Source: Acidimicrobiia bacterium (GTDB taxonomy: Bacteria > Actinomycetota > Acidimicrobiia > IMCC26256 > JAOSJM01). From it: 64,000 nt of DNA. The position numbers and the translations under genes are program-made. Location: positions 1,620,001 through 1,684,000 of the forward strand of contig JAOSJM010000001.1 of assembly GCA_027494165.1 (NCBI GenBank). The letters are read 5' to 3'. This document shows positions 53,627 to 61,301 of this stretch, piece by piece. Positions within the stretch are counted from its first letter, which is position 1. Every line of letters begins with the position of its first letter. The notes beneath the pieces were generated by a model. That model worked only from the letters and a program-made list of their open reading frames with translations. It searched no databases and was not told the origin of the DNA.

Positions 53627-54895
53627 TCAGGCGCGCTGCGTGCCGACCTTCAACTCCCGGAACGGTGTGCCCTTGTCGGGACCGGGCTCCTTGGGGAGGC
53701 CGAGCACGCGCTCACCGATGATGTTGCGCTGGATCTCGTCGCTCCCGCCGTAGATCGACACCGCCGGGCTGAACAGCGTCATCTCCTGGACCAGGCCGCC
53801 GCTCGGGGTGTCGGAGCCCATGAGCATGCCGTGCGGGCCGAGGATGGCCATGCCCAGGTCGCGGGAGAGCCGGGTGATCTGGCTCATCATCAGCTTCGCC
53901 GTGTTGCCCTCGGGCCCGGGGGCCCGTCCGGCCGCCCGGGCCGCCTTGGCCCGCAGGGCGGTGTACCGGCCGACCTCGTTGAGCGTGTGGAGCCGGGCCA
54001 GCCCCTGGCGCACTGTGGGCTCGCCGTCCCTCCCGAGCGTCCGGGCCAGGTCGGTGAGCATCCCCAGGGACCGGGACGCCAGGCCGCCGCCGCCCGTCGC
54101 GGGAGGCCCGGCGGCCACGTCGCCGACCCGCTGGTCCAGCGCGCCGGCCTTGGGGCCCGGGAAGGCCGCTCCGGCCGCACCGCTGCCGCCGCTGCCGAGC
54201 CCGGCCCGCTCGTTGGCCAGCGTCGTGTTCGCCACCAGCCAGCCCTCGGTGAGCCCTCCGATGCGGGCGGCGTCGGCGACCCGGGCGTCGTCGAAGAACA
54301 CCTCGTTGAACAGGGCCCGGCCCGTCATCTCCTTCAGGGGCCGGATCTCGACCCCGGGCTGGTCCATCTCGATGGCGAAGTAGGTGATCCCCTTGTGCTT
54401 GGGGAGGTCGGGGTCGGTGCGGGCGATGAGCATGCCGAGGTCCGCGAGCTGGGCGGTCGAGGTCCAGACCTTCTGCCCGTTGACCACCCACTCGTCTCCG
54501 TCGCGCTCGGCCCGGCACTGGAGGCTGGCGAGGTCGGAGCCCGCGCCCGGCTCGCTGAAGAGCTGGCACCAGGCCTCCTGCCCGGTGACGATGGGGCGCA
54601 GGTAGCGCCGCTTCTGCTCGTCGGTGCCGTGGGCGAGGATCGTCGGGCCGGCGAGCAGCAGCCCCAGCCCCGACGGGGGTCCGGCCGCCCCGGCCCGCCG
54701 GAGCTCCTCGGCGACGACGGCGGCGTGCTCCCGGCTCAGCCCCCGCCCGTGCCACTCCTCGGGCCAGGTCGGAACGGCCCATCCCGAGTCGGCGAGGCGC
54801 TCCCACCACTGCGCGACCGTGAGGTCGGGGTCCCACTGGTCCGCCAGCCAGGCCCGCACCTCGGCGCGGACGCTCTCCACCGTGTGGCCTGCCAT
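53627..54895 (-). CDS. Acyl-CoA dehydrogenase
   Basis: A 422-residue FAD-dependent acyl-CoA dehydrogenase. AWCQLFSEPGAGSDLASLQCRAERDGDEWVVNGQKVWTS and RPLKEMTGRALFNEVFFDDARV are conserved. The insert GSGGSGAAGAAFPGPKAGALDQRVGDVAAGP is longer than usual. GGSDEIQRNIIGERVLGLPKEP ends the protein as in actinobacterial FadE-like enzymes of sterol or branched-acyl degradation. ATG 54895 follows GAGGCCGGG. No partner gene lies next to it that fixes the substrate. Confidence 0.9.
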   Translation of the reverse strand: MAGHTVESVRAEVRAWLADQWDPDLTVAQWWERLADSGWAVPTWPEEWHGRGLSREHAAVVAEELRRAGAAGPPSGLGLLLAGPTILAHGTDEQKRRYLRPIVTGQEAWCQLFSEPGAGSDLASLQCRAERDGDEWVVNGQKVWTSTAQLADLGMLIARTDPDLPKHKGITYFAIEMDQPGVEIRPLKEMTGRALFNEVFFDDARVADAARIGGLTEGWLVANTTLANERAGLGSGGSGAAGAAFPGPKAGALDQRVGDVAAGPPATGGGGLASRSLGMLTDLARTLGRDGEPTVRQGLARLHTLNEVGRYTALRAKAARAAGRAPGPEGNTAKLMMSQITRLSRDLGMAILGPHGMLMGSDTPSGGLVQEMTLFSPAVSIYGGSDEIQRNIIGERVLGLPKEPGPDKGTPFRELKVGTQRA

Positions 54896-54983
54896 CCCGG
54901 CCTCCTGCTCGTCAGGCCCCCGACCCGTGCGCTCGGCGTACTTCCTACCCTCCCGGTGTCCCCGCCGTCGAGCGAAGACGGGC

Positions 54984-55643
54984 TCAGGTCGTGGCCTCGC
55001 CGCCGAGCTGGAGCCGGCAGCCCGCCGTGTGAGGGTCACGCGGCACGAGCCCCCGCACCTCGACGCCGTCGAGACCCTCGGCCAGGCCCTCGGTGAGGCC
55101 CAGGTGGAGCTGGCAGACCGTGCGCGGGTCCGCCGCGGCGACGGCCGCGTAGGGGCAGCGCTCCAGGACGAGCTCGAGCCCTTCGGGGCCGGCGGCGCGA
55201 CGGGGCCGGAACCCCTGGCGGGCGACCTCCCGCTCGAGCCGGGTGACCGGGTCTCCGTCGCCGTCGGGCCGCACCTGCCTCCGCCCGGCGCGCCGGCCGA
55301 CCTCGCGTGGCGACGAGCCGCTGCGCACGGCTTCGGCCAGGAGCAGGGCGAGCCGCTCGTAGGGGTCGTCTCCCCCCCAGGTGCCCGCCTCGACCGCGAC
55401 CCGGTACAGGAGCCGGGGCCGGCCGGGCCGGGACCGCTCCTCGGACTCCTCCACCACCAACCCCGCGTCCCGGAGCTTGGCCAGGTGCTGGCGGACCGCG
55501 TTGTGGTGGAGGCCCAGCTCGGCGGTGAGCTCCGCCACGGTGACCGGGTCGGTCCCGCCGGCCACGAGACGGAAGATCCGGTGGCGGGTCGGGTCTCCCA
55601 GGGCCCGGGCCTGCCGCCGGACGACGTCGTCGGGGCCGTTCAC
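54984..55643 (-). CDS. SufR-like HTH regulator with C-terminal Cys cluster
   Basis: A 219-residue regulator. The winged HTH (ALGDPTRHRIFRLVAGGTDPVTVAELTAELGLHHNAVRQHLAKLRDAGLV) is of ArsR/DeoR type. In the C-terminal half, ERCPYAAVAAADPRTVCQLHLGLTEGL and DPHTAGCRLQLGG carry three Cys spaced as in SufR-type Fe-S binding regulators. It may therefore sense Fe-S status, NO or oxygen. GTG 55643 overlaps the upstream gene's stop (GTGA). It is the last gene of the operon and might bind the AT-rich repeat at 59902-59925. Confidence 0.82.
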   Translation of the reverse strand: MNGPDDVVRRQARALGDPTRHRIFRLVAGGTDPVTVAELTAELGLHHNAVRQHLAKLRDAGLVVEESEERSRPGRPRLLYRVAVEAGTWGGDDPYERLALLLAEAVRSGSSPREVGRRAGRRQVRPDGDGDPVTRLEREVARQGFRPRRAAGPEGLELVLERCPYAAVAAADPRTVCQLHLGLTEGLAEGLDGVEVRGLVPRDPHTAGCRLQLGGEATT

Positions 55644-56891
55644 CCGGTCCTCCGGCGGCCGGGGGCGGCGAGCCTCGCGGCCCGCAGGGCGGCGTCGGCC
55701 ACCCAGAGCGCGACGAGGACGGCGGCGAGGCGCGTCGCCCCGAGCGCCACGGCCGCCGCGGCGGCGTTCGCGGCGACGAGCCCTCCCCCACGAGCGAGTG
55801 GTCGCGAAGCCGGCGGTCAGCCGCTCGTGCCCACCGCCCCGCAGGACCGGTCCCAGGTAGGCGAGCGCACCGGCGAGCACCTGGGCGTACCCTCCCACCA
55901 CGAGCACGGCGAGGACCCGCCCGTCGAAGGGGGGCCGTCCGTCGAGCACCTCTCCCGCCGCCGCGACCGTCGCCCCCGCCCACCACGACAGCCCGGCCCC
56001 GAGGTGGACCAGGCGCGGCCCCGCCCACGCGAGCTGGCGGCGACCGAGCCTCGGCAGCAGCGTCGCGACGGCGAGGACCCCCGCGGCGTAGCCGGCGAGC
56101 CCGGCGGCGGAGAGGCCCCGGGCGCCGACCAGCAGGCCGGCGCCCGCGAGGGCGAGGGCGGCGGCGAGGACGGCGAGCAGGCCGGCCTGGCGGATCGCGC
56201 CGGCCCGGGCCGACATCTTCGTCCGCGCCTCGGTGGCCACGAAGAACGGCAGGGTGCCGGCCACCGTCAGCCCGACGAGCCCGAGGAGGTTGAGGGTCAG
56301 GTGGGCCGAACGCACCCGTCCGGGCGCCCACGGGAGGTGCCACCCCGCCACCATCGCCACGCCCAGCCCGACCCCGACCAGCCCCGCGGCTAGGGCGGTG
56401 AGGTACCAGGCCAGCGAGACGTCGAAGCGGCGCTGCACCCCGGTGCCCACGATCCGCACGAGCAGGACGGCCAGCAGCACGAGCGCCAGGGCCACGACGC
56501 TCCCGGCCGTGGCGACGACCCAATCGGGGGCCCGGGCCTCGCGCCCGGCCGCCAGGCCGGCCGCCCCCGCGGCCAGGGACCACCGCTGGGCGGCCGCCGC
56601 CGGCCCCGGGGGTGCCGGCGCCGCCGACCAGGTGACCGCGAAGAGCTGGGTCGCGCCCGAGATCGCGAGCAGCAGGGCCCCGACGAGGAACAGGTGGAGG
56701 GGCAGCCAGCTCCCGGTGCGGTGCGGGAGCACGGCGGTGAGCGGAGCGGTCAGGGCGAAGGCCGCCGCGAGGGCGAGCGTGGTCCGGGTCTGGCGGTGGA
56801 CGGCCGCGACCCGCCCGGGAGCCCCGGCGGGGCGGGTCACGCCGGGACCGGTCGTCGCGCCGATCCGGGGACCGGTCACGACGTCGGTCAC
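55640..56891 (-). CDS. Polytopic membrane protein (NnrS/oxidase-like), one frameshift
   Basis: A membrane protein of about 417 residues with at least ten hydrophobic helices. Histidines near LPLHLFLVGALLLAISGA, RSAHLTLNLLGLVGLTVAGTLPFF and VHLGAGLSWWAGA resemble haem-binding patterns in NnrS or oxidase-like proteins. The 3' end is reached through a frame change at CCCCC (55785-55789), continuing as LVAANAAAAAVALGATRLAAVLVALWV. GTG 56891 overlaps the DUF59 stop (GTGA) and its stop overlaps the regulator's start, so three genes are translationally coupled. The assignment is by pattern and context only. Confidence 0.7.
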
Positions 56892-57199
56892 CGACGGAAG
56901 CCGAGGGCGGCCGCCGCCTCGGGCTCGAGGCGCTCGGGGGTCCAGGGCGGGTCCCACACGACCCGGAGGTCGACCTCGGGCGCGTCGGGCCCGAGCGCGT
57001 CGGCCACCGCCCGGGCCGCCTGGCCCGGGAGGCTCTCGGCGACGGGGCACCCCGGCGTCGTCAGGGTCATCTCGACGACCAGGCGGCCGTCCTCGAGGCG
57101 CAGGTCGTAGACCAGGCCCATCGACACGACGTCGAGGCCCAGCTCGGGGTCGTAGACGGTGCGCAGGGCCTGGCGGGCCTGCTCGATCACGTCGGTCAT
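56888..57199 (-). CDS. DUF59/MIP18 metal-sulfur cluster assembly factor
   Basis: A 103-residue DUF59 (SufT/PaaD/MIP18) protein. MTDVIEQARQALRTVYDPELGLDVVSMGLVYDL starts the domain, and the conserved Cys lies in TLTTPGCPVAESL. WDPPWTPERLEPEAAAALGF forms the C-terminus. Such proteins help assemble Fe-S clusters or related sites. ATG 57199 follows GAGGAAGCG. It lies 22 nt after the hemerythrin and overlaps the membrane protein start by 4 nt; in this operon it may mature a redox centre. Confidence 0.9.
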   Translation of the reverse strand: MTDVIEQARQALRTVYDPELGLDVVSMGLVYDLRLEDGRLVVEMTLTTPGCPVAESLPGQAARAVADALGPDAPEVDLRVVWDPPWTPERLEPEAAAALGFRR

Positions 57200-57221
57200 C
57201 GCTTCCTCCTGCTCGATCCGG

Positions 57222-57725
57222 TCAGTGCGGGTGGGCGACCGCGACCATCTCGGCGAACATCGCCCGCGCCTCGTCCTCGCCCAGGTGCGCGTCGAGCACC
57301 GGGAGCAGCACCTCCTCCTCCTTGTGGAAGTGGAGGAGCAGGATGGCGTGGAGCCCGACGAGCTGGGCCCGGAGCCGGTCCACGGCGACCGGGTCGGGGG
57401 CTCCGTCCCCGATCCCGGCCACCGCCGCGGCCAGCGCGTCGATGCGTCGGACGATCTCGACGTGGTCGGCGGCCATCGTGGCCGTCGCGCCGGGAGCTCC
57501 CATGGCCCGCTCCACCGCCGGGTAGAGGGCGGCCTCCTCGGCCCGGGCGTGCGGGACGAGGTGGTCACGTAGGAACGCCACGACCGCCTCGAGCCGGGCG
57601 GGCGTGTCGGCGGTCCACTCGCCCAGGGCGGCGGCGACCCCCGCGACCTCCTCGAGGTGCGGCAGCAGCTCGCGGTGCTCGGCCCGGAGGGGCTCGGTCA
57701 CGCTGGTGGTCCGCTCACGGGTCAT
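57222..57725 (-). CDS. Hemerythrin-like HHE-domain protein
   Basis: A 167-residue four-helix HHE protein binding a non-haem di-iron site. Ligand histidines and glutamates are in AEHRELLPHLEEV, FLRDHLVPHARAEEAALYPAVE, AADHVEIVRRID and LHFHKEEEVLLPVLD. Members sense or bind O2 or NO, or help repair Fe-S clusters. ATG 57725 follows AGGAGGAGACC. It is separated from the oxidase-like gene by 9 nt. Confidence 0.91.
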   Translation of the reverse strand: MTRERTTSVTEPLRAEHRELLPHLEEVAGVAAALGEWTADTPARLEAVVAFLRDHLVPHARAEEAALYPAVERAMGAPGATATMAADHVEIVRRIDALAAAVAGIGDGAPDPVAVDRLRAQLVGLHAILLLHFHKEEEVLLPVLDAHLGEDEARAMFAEMVAVAHPH

Positions 57726-57734
57726 GGTCTCCTC

Positions 57735-59066
57735 CTAGGCGAGGGAGCGGGCGGCCCGGGCCGCCCGCCGGGGCCCGAGCCCCAGGTTCCCGAAGACGAG
57801 GGCTCCGGTGGCGATCAGCCCGAGCGCGCCGGCCACCATCACCGGCTCGGACCGGGCCAGGAGACCCCCGACCACGGCGGCCTCCGACGCCACGACCACC
57901 ACGAAGGTCAGGCGCGCGACGCGGGCGTCGAAGAGGTGCTGGAACAGCAGCGGCCCACCGCCGGGGGCCGTGGTCACGCCGCGGGATCGCAACATGCCCC
58001 AGGAGATGAAGGGGACGATCTTGTGGGCGTGCCCGATCACCGCGAGGGTCAGCCACGCCGCCAGCGCGGCGACCTCGGCGGCCGCCAGCCGGAAGCGGGT
58101 GTCGACGTCGATGTCGCCGATGCCGGCGACGGCACCGAGCGCGATCCCGACGACCATGGCGACCGCGGCGGCGAGGACGAAGGCGTGCAGGAGCTCCAGG
58201 CGCCGCCGCCGGTGCCGGATCACGCCCCCCAGCGAGACCAGGTGGGCGAGCAACCCGGCGACGGCCAGGGTGCCGCCCGCCACGGCCAGCGGTTGGATCT
58301 CGAAGAGGAGCCCCGGGGCCAGCAGGGCCGACCCGGCGGCCAGGTACGACACGGCCCGGGCGCCGCTGCGGGCACCCGGCCGGTGGGCGAGCAGGAACAT
58401 CGGCCAGAGCTTCTCGGCCACCGCGACGTAGGTCAGCCCGAGCCACCCGAGGAGGCCGAGGTGGGCGTGGGCCATGACCCGCTCGGGGAACAGGGGGAAC
58501 CAGCCCGCCTCCCGGTTGAACGCGTAGACGATCCCGAACGCCGCCGTGACCACGAGGAACGTCACCGACAGGCGCAGGCCCACGAGGGGGGTGCCACCCT
58601 GGCGGGACGACAGGGGCCCCGAGAGGTTCCAGGCCGCGAGGACCACCCCGGTGAAGGCGGCGGCTCCCCCCCAGGGGACGAGCCACGCCGACCCCACGTG
58701 CGCGAAGGCACCGGCGAGCACGACCGCCCCACCGAAGAACACGACCGCGGTGACCCGGGCGACGGGTACCGAGCGCAGCGGTCGGGCCCCCACCACCGGC
58801 GCGAACTGGTGGAGGGCGCCGAGCACGGCCGTGGACAGGAACACGAGCAGGCCGCTGTGGGCGGCGCCCACGGCCCCCGGGTGGGTGGGGGCCACCACGG
58901 CCTTGTCCGCTCCGAGGGCCAGCGCGATCCCGAAGATCACGAGTCCGAGCGCGGCCAGGAACAGGAAGGTGAGGGGCACCGACGGCGGCGGCGCGGACGG
59001 GGGCCCCGTGGGGGCGCGGCCCGGCCCGACGGTCGGCGGGGCGACCGGCATCGCCGGTGAGGTCAC
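57735..59066 (-). CDS. Haem-copper oxidase/NorB-like subunit I protein
   Basis: A membrane protein of about 443 residues, with around 12 helices, resembling cbb3 CcoN or NorB. Histidine-bearing segments are AAHSGLLVFLSTAVLGALHQFAPV, MAHAHLGLLGWLGLTYVAVAEKLWPMF, LLHAFVLAAAVAM and LAVIGHAHKIVPFISWGMLR. A full set of haem and CuB ligands cannot be confirmed, and catalytic glutamates of NorB were not verified. GTG 59066 overlaps the DUF2249 stop (GTGA). With DUF2249, hemerythrin and a SufR-like regulator, a role in nitric oxide or low-oxygen redox metabolism is likely. Confidence 0.78.
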   Translation of the reverse strand: MTSPAMPVAPPTVGPGRAPTGPPSAPPPSVPLTFLFLAALGLVIFGIALALGADKAVVAPTHPGAVGAAHSGLLVFLSTAVLGALHQFAPVVGARPLRSVPVARVTAVVFFGGAVVLAGAFAHVGSAWLVPWGGAAAFTGVVLAAWNLSGPLSSRQGGTPLVGLRLSVTFLVVTAAFGIVYAFNREAGWFPLFPERVMAHAHLGLLGWLGLTYVAVAEKLWPMFLLAHRPGARSGARAVSYLAAGSALLAPGLLFEIQPLAVAGGTLAVAGLLAHLVSLGGVIRHRRRRLELLHAFVLAAAVAMVVGIALGAVAGIGDIDVDTRFRLAAAEVAALAAWLTLAVIGHAHKIVPFISWGMLRSRGVTTAPGGGPLLFQHLFDARVARLTFVVVVASEAAVVGGLLARSEPVMVAGALGLIATGALVFGNLGLGPRRAARAARSLA

Positions 59067-59501
59067 GCCGGGCTCCGGAAGACCGCTCGCCAGTCGCCGG
59101 TGGAGAGCTGGGTCGCCTCGTAGGTGAAGCCCTGGGACCCCAGCACGCCCTGGAGGGGGCCGGCTCGAAGGGGGCCAGGACGACGAGCGCGCCGCCCGGC
59201 TCGACCTGCGCCGCCGTGGCGATGATCGTGTCGAAGGGCTCCTCGCCGCGGGCCAGGATCGGGCGGGCGTCCACGACGTGGGCCCGGCAGGTGACGAGGG
59301 CCCTGAACACCTCGGGCCCGTCCTCGACGAAGTCCCACTCGAACTCGCCGGGGCGGGTCGCGTCGAGCTCGTAGCGCAGGGGGAGGGCCGGTGGTCGTTG
59401 ACGAGCTCGAGCACCTCGCCGTGTCCCAGCCCGTCGAGGTGCTGGTAGACGAGCGGGTGGCGCTGGGGAGGCGGGATCTGGCGAAGGTCCAGGGTGGTCA
59501 T
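59063..59501 (-). CDS. Two-domain DUF2249 protein, two frameshifts
   Basis: DUF2249 proteins are of unknown function, often encoded beside hemerythrin and haem-copper oxidase genes. Domain one begins LDLRQIPPPQRHPLVYQHLDGLGHGEVLELVNDHRPSP, then in another frame LRYELDATRPGEFEWDFVEDGPEVFRALV; domain two reads VVDARPILARGEEPFDTIIATAAQVEPGGALVVLAPFEPAPLQGVLGSQGF. Frame changes occur near 59385-59395 and at GGGGG 59155-59159. ATG 59501 follows AGGAG. The stop overlaps the next gene's start. Confidence 0.82.
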
Positions 59502-59514
59502 GTCTGCTCCTCGG

Positions 59515-59874
59515 TCAGGGGACGATCTCGACGATGCGGCGGTGCCGCCGGTGCCACTCCAGGCGCTCGCGGACCTCCTCGGTGGTGCGCCCGAGCGGGA
59601 CGTGCGCGAGCAGCTCGGCGAGGACGTTGGTCGTGACGGCGTCGGGTTCGAGGGTCCGCACGACGGCCCCCGAGGACCCCAGCGCCGGACCGCCGGCGAT
59701 CTCGTGGACGGTGATCGTGACCCGCGAGCCGTCCGGGATGCCGGCGAGGCCGTCGTCGCCGAAGGCGACCAGGCGCTCGCCATCGACGGCGTAGCGGGCC
59801 GGGACCGGACGGGCCCCCGGCCCGGCCTGGACCCAGACGGTGTGGTGGCTGGTGGCGCCCGGCGGCAGCGGCAT
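59515..59874 (-). CDS. Small conserved protein, possibly split-barrel (PPOX-like)
   Basis: A 119-residue protein: HHTVWVQAGPGARPVPARYAVDGERLVAFGDDGLAGIPDGSRVTITVHEIAGGP and VLAELLAHVPLGRTTEEVRERLEWHRRHRRIVEIV. The beta-rich first half is reminiscent of FMN-binding split-barrel proteins that occur in similar gene clusters, but no flavin motif is certain. ATG 59874 is the first gene after the AT-rich operator, so it heads the operon. It is 13 nt from the DUF2249 gene. Confidence 0.65.
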   Translation of the reverse strand: MPLPPGATSHHTVWVQAGPGARPVPARYAVDGERLVAFGDDGLAGIPDGSRVTITVHEIAGGPALGSSGAVVRTLEPDAVTTNVLAELLAHVPLGRTTEEVRERLEWHRRHRRIVEIVP

Positions 59875-59901
59875 GACCGGACCTCCCTCCGTCGCCCCGC
59901 G

Positions 59902-59925
59902 TATTTCCAGTGTTTACTAGAAATA
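59902..59925. promoter_or_regulatory. AT-rich inverted repeat controlling the redox operon
   Basis: TATTTCCAGT and ACTAGAAATA are arms of 10 bp (nine pairs) separated by GTTT. This is the only AT-rich block in a region of extreme GC and lies 28 nt upstream of the first gene of the operon. A target of a dimeric regulator, possibly the operon's own SufR-like protein, is likely. Confidence 0.65.
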
Positions 59926-59986
59926 GCACCGAGCGACCGGGGGGGCAAGGTGACCGCGGTCACCGGGCCCGCCGGCACCGTCACGG

Positions 59987-61216
59987 TCAGGCGCCGGCGA
60001 GCAGGCTCCGGGCGATCTGGGAGACCTGGATCTCGTCGGTGCCGCCGTAGATCTGGAGCACCTTGGCGTCGCGGGCGAGCTGCTCGACCTCGTACTCGGC
60101 CATGTAGCCGTTGCCACCGAAGAGCTGCACCGCCTCGAGGGCCACCTCGACGGCCGCCCCCGCCGCGTAGAGCTTGCAGGCGGAGGCCTCGGCCAGCCCC
60201 ATCGCCTCGCCGGCCTCGGCCATCCCGATCTGGCGGAAGACCATGTTCTCGAGGTTGAAGCGGGCCACGGCCATCTTCGCCAGCTTGAGCTGGACGAGCT
60301 GGTACTCCCCGATGGGCCGGCCGAACTGCACCCGCTCGCGCGCGTAGTCGACGCAGAGCTCGAGGCAGCGGTCGACGATCCCCAGCGCCATGGCGGCCAC
60401 GCCGGTGCGCTCCGTCGTGAAGGTCGCCTTCGCGCTCTCCCGCCCGCCGCCGGGTGCCTCCTCGGTCTCGCCGAGCAGGCGGTCCCGGCCCACCCGCACG
60501 TCGGTGAGGAAGAGCTGGCCCGTGGGCGACGAGTGGAGCCCCATCTTGCGAAGCGGCCCGGACCGCTCGAAGCCCGGTAGGCCCCGTTCCAGCACGAAGC
60601 TGAGGACGCGCCGCTCCTCGGGCGGGTTGTCCTCGTCGAGCTTGCAGATGAACACCACCGTGTCGGCGTGGGGGCCGTTCGTGATGAACGTCTTCGAGCC
60701 GTTGAGCACGTACTCGTCGCCGTCACGGCGGGCCGTCGAGCGCATCTGGCCGAACGCGTCGGAGCCGGAGTCGGGCTCGGTGATGGCCCAGGCCCCCACC
60801 TTGTCGAGGGTGAGGAGGTCGCGGGCCCAGCGCTCCTTCTGGGCGATCGTGCCCCGGGACATGATCGCCGCGGCGGTGAGCCCCGCGCTCACCCCCAAGG
60901 CGGTCACCATCCCCGGCGAGCAGCGGCAGAGCTCGATGACCGGGATCAGGAACATGGCCCCGAGGCCCCCGCCACCCTCGTCCTCGCCGGGCGCCGGCGG
61001 CTCGCCCGCGGCGGCGGCCTTCTCCCGCTCGATGCGGCGGTCGAACTGCTCGCCGGCCATGACGTCCATCCCGAACGTCGCGAAGAGCCTGCGGAGGAGG
61101 TCGTAGGGCGGGAGGTCGCCGAACTCCAGCGCCTCGCGGTGGGGCCGGACCTCCTCGTCCACGAACCTGCGCACCGCGTCCCGCACCATGCGGTGCTCCT
61201 GGCTCCACTCGTGCAT
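59987..61216 (-). CDS. Acyl-CoA dehydrogenase
   Basis: A 409-residue acyl-CoA dehydrogenase. The FAD/substrate segments GAWAITEPDSGSDAFGQMRSTARRDGDEYVLNGSKTFITNGPHAD and FERSGPLRKMGLHSSPTGQLFLTDVRV are typical, and the catalytic-base region is YGGTDEIQVSQIARSLL. An insert rich in Glu/Gly (EPPAPGEDEGGGG) follows the N-terminal helices. ATG 61216 follows GAGGAGTCGAG. The gene lies 85 bp downstream of the CoA-transferase stop and may be co-transcribed. Confidence 0.91.
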   Translation of the reverse strand: MHEWSQEHRMVRDAVRRFVDEEVRPHREALEFGDLPPYDLLRRLFATFGMDVMAGEQFDRRIEREKAAAAGEPPAPGEDEGGGGLGAMFLIPVIELCRCSPGMVTALGVSAGLTAAAIMSRGTIAQKERWARDLLTLDKVGAWAITEPDSGSDAFGQMRSTARRDGDEYVLNGSKTFITNGPHADTVVFICKLDEDNPPEERRVLSFVLERGLPGFERSGPLRKMGLHSSPTGQLFLTDVRVGRDRLLGETEEAPGGGRESAKATFTTERTGVAAMALGIVDRCLELCVDYARERVQFGRPIGEYQLVQLKLAKMAVARFNLENMVFRQIGMAEAGEAMGLAEASACKLYAAGAAVEVALEAVQLFGGNGYMAEYEVEQLARDAKVLQIYGGTDEIQVSQIARSLLAGA

Positions 61217-61301
61217 CTCGACTCCTCGGGGACGAACCGGGCGGCCATGGTAGGTGCCGGTGAGCGGGCCGCCCGGACCCGGAGCCGGGACGCGAGGCGG
61301 C

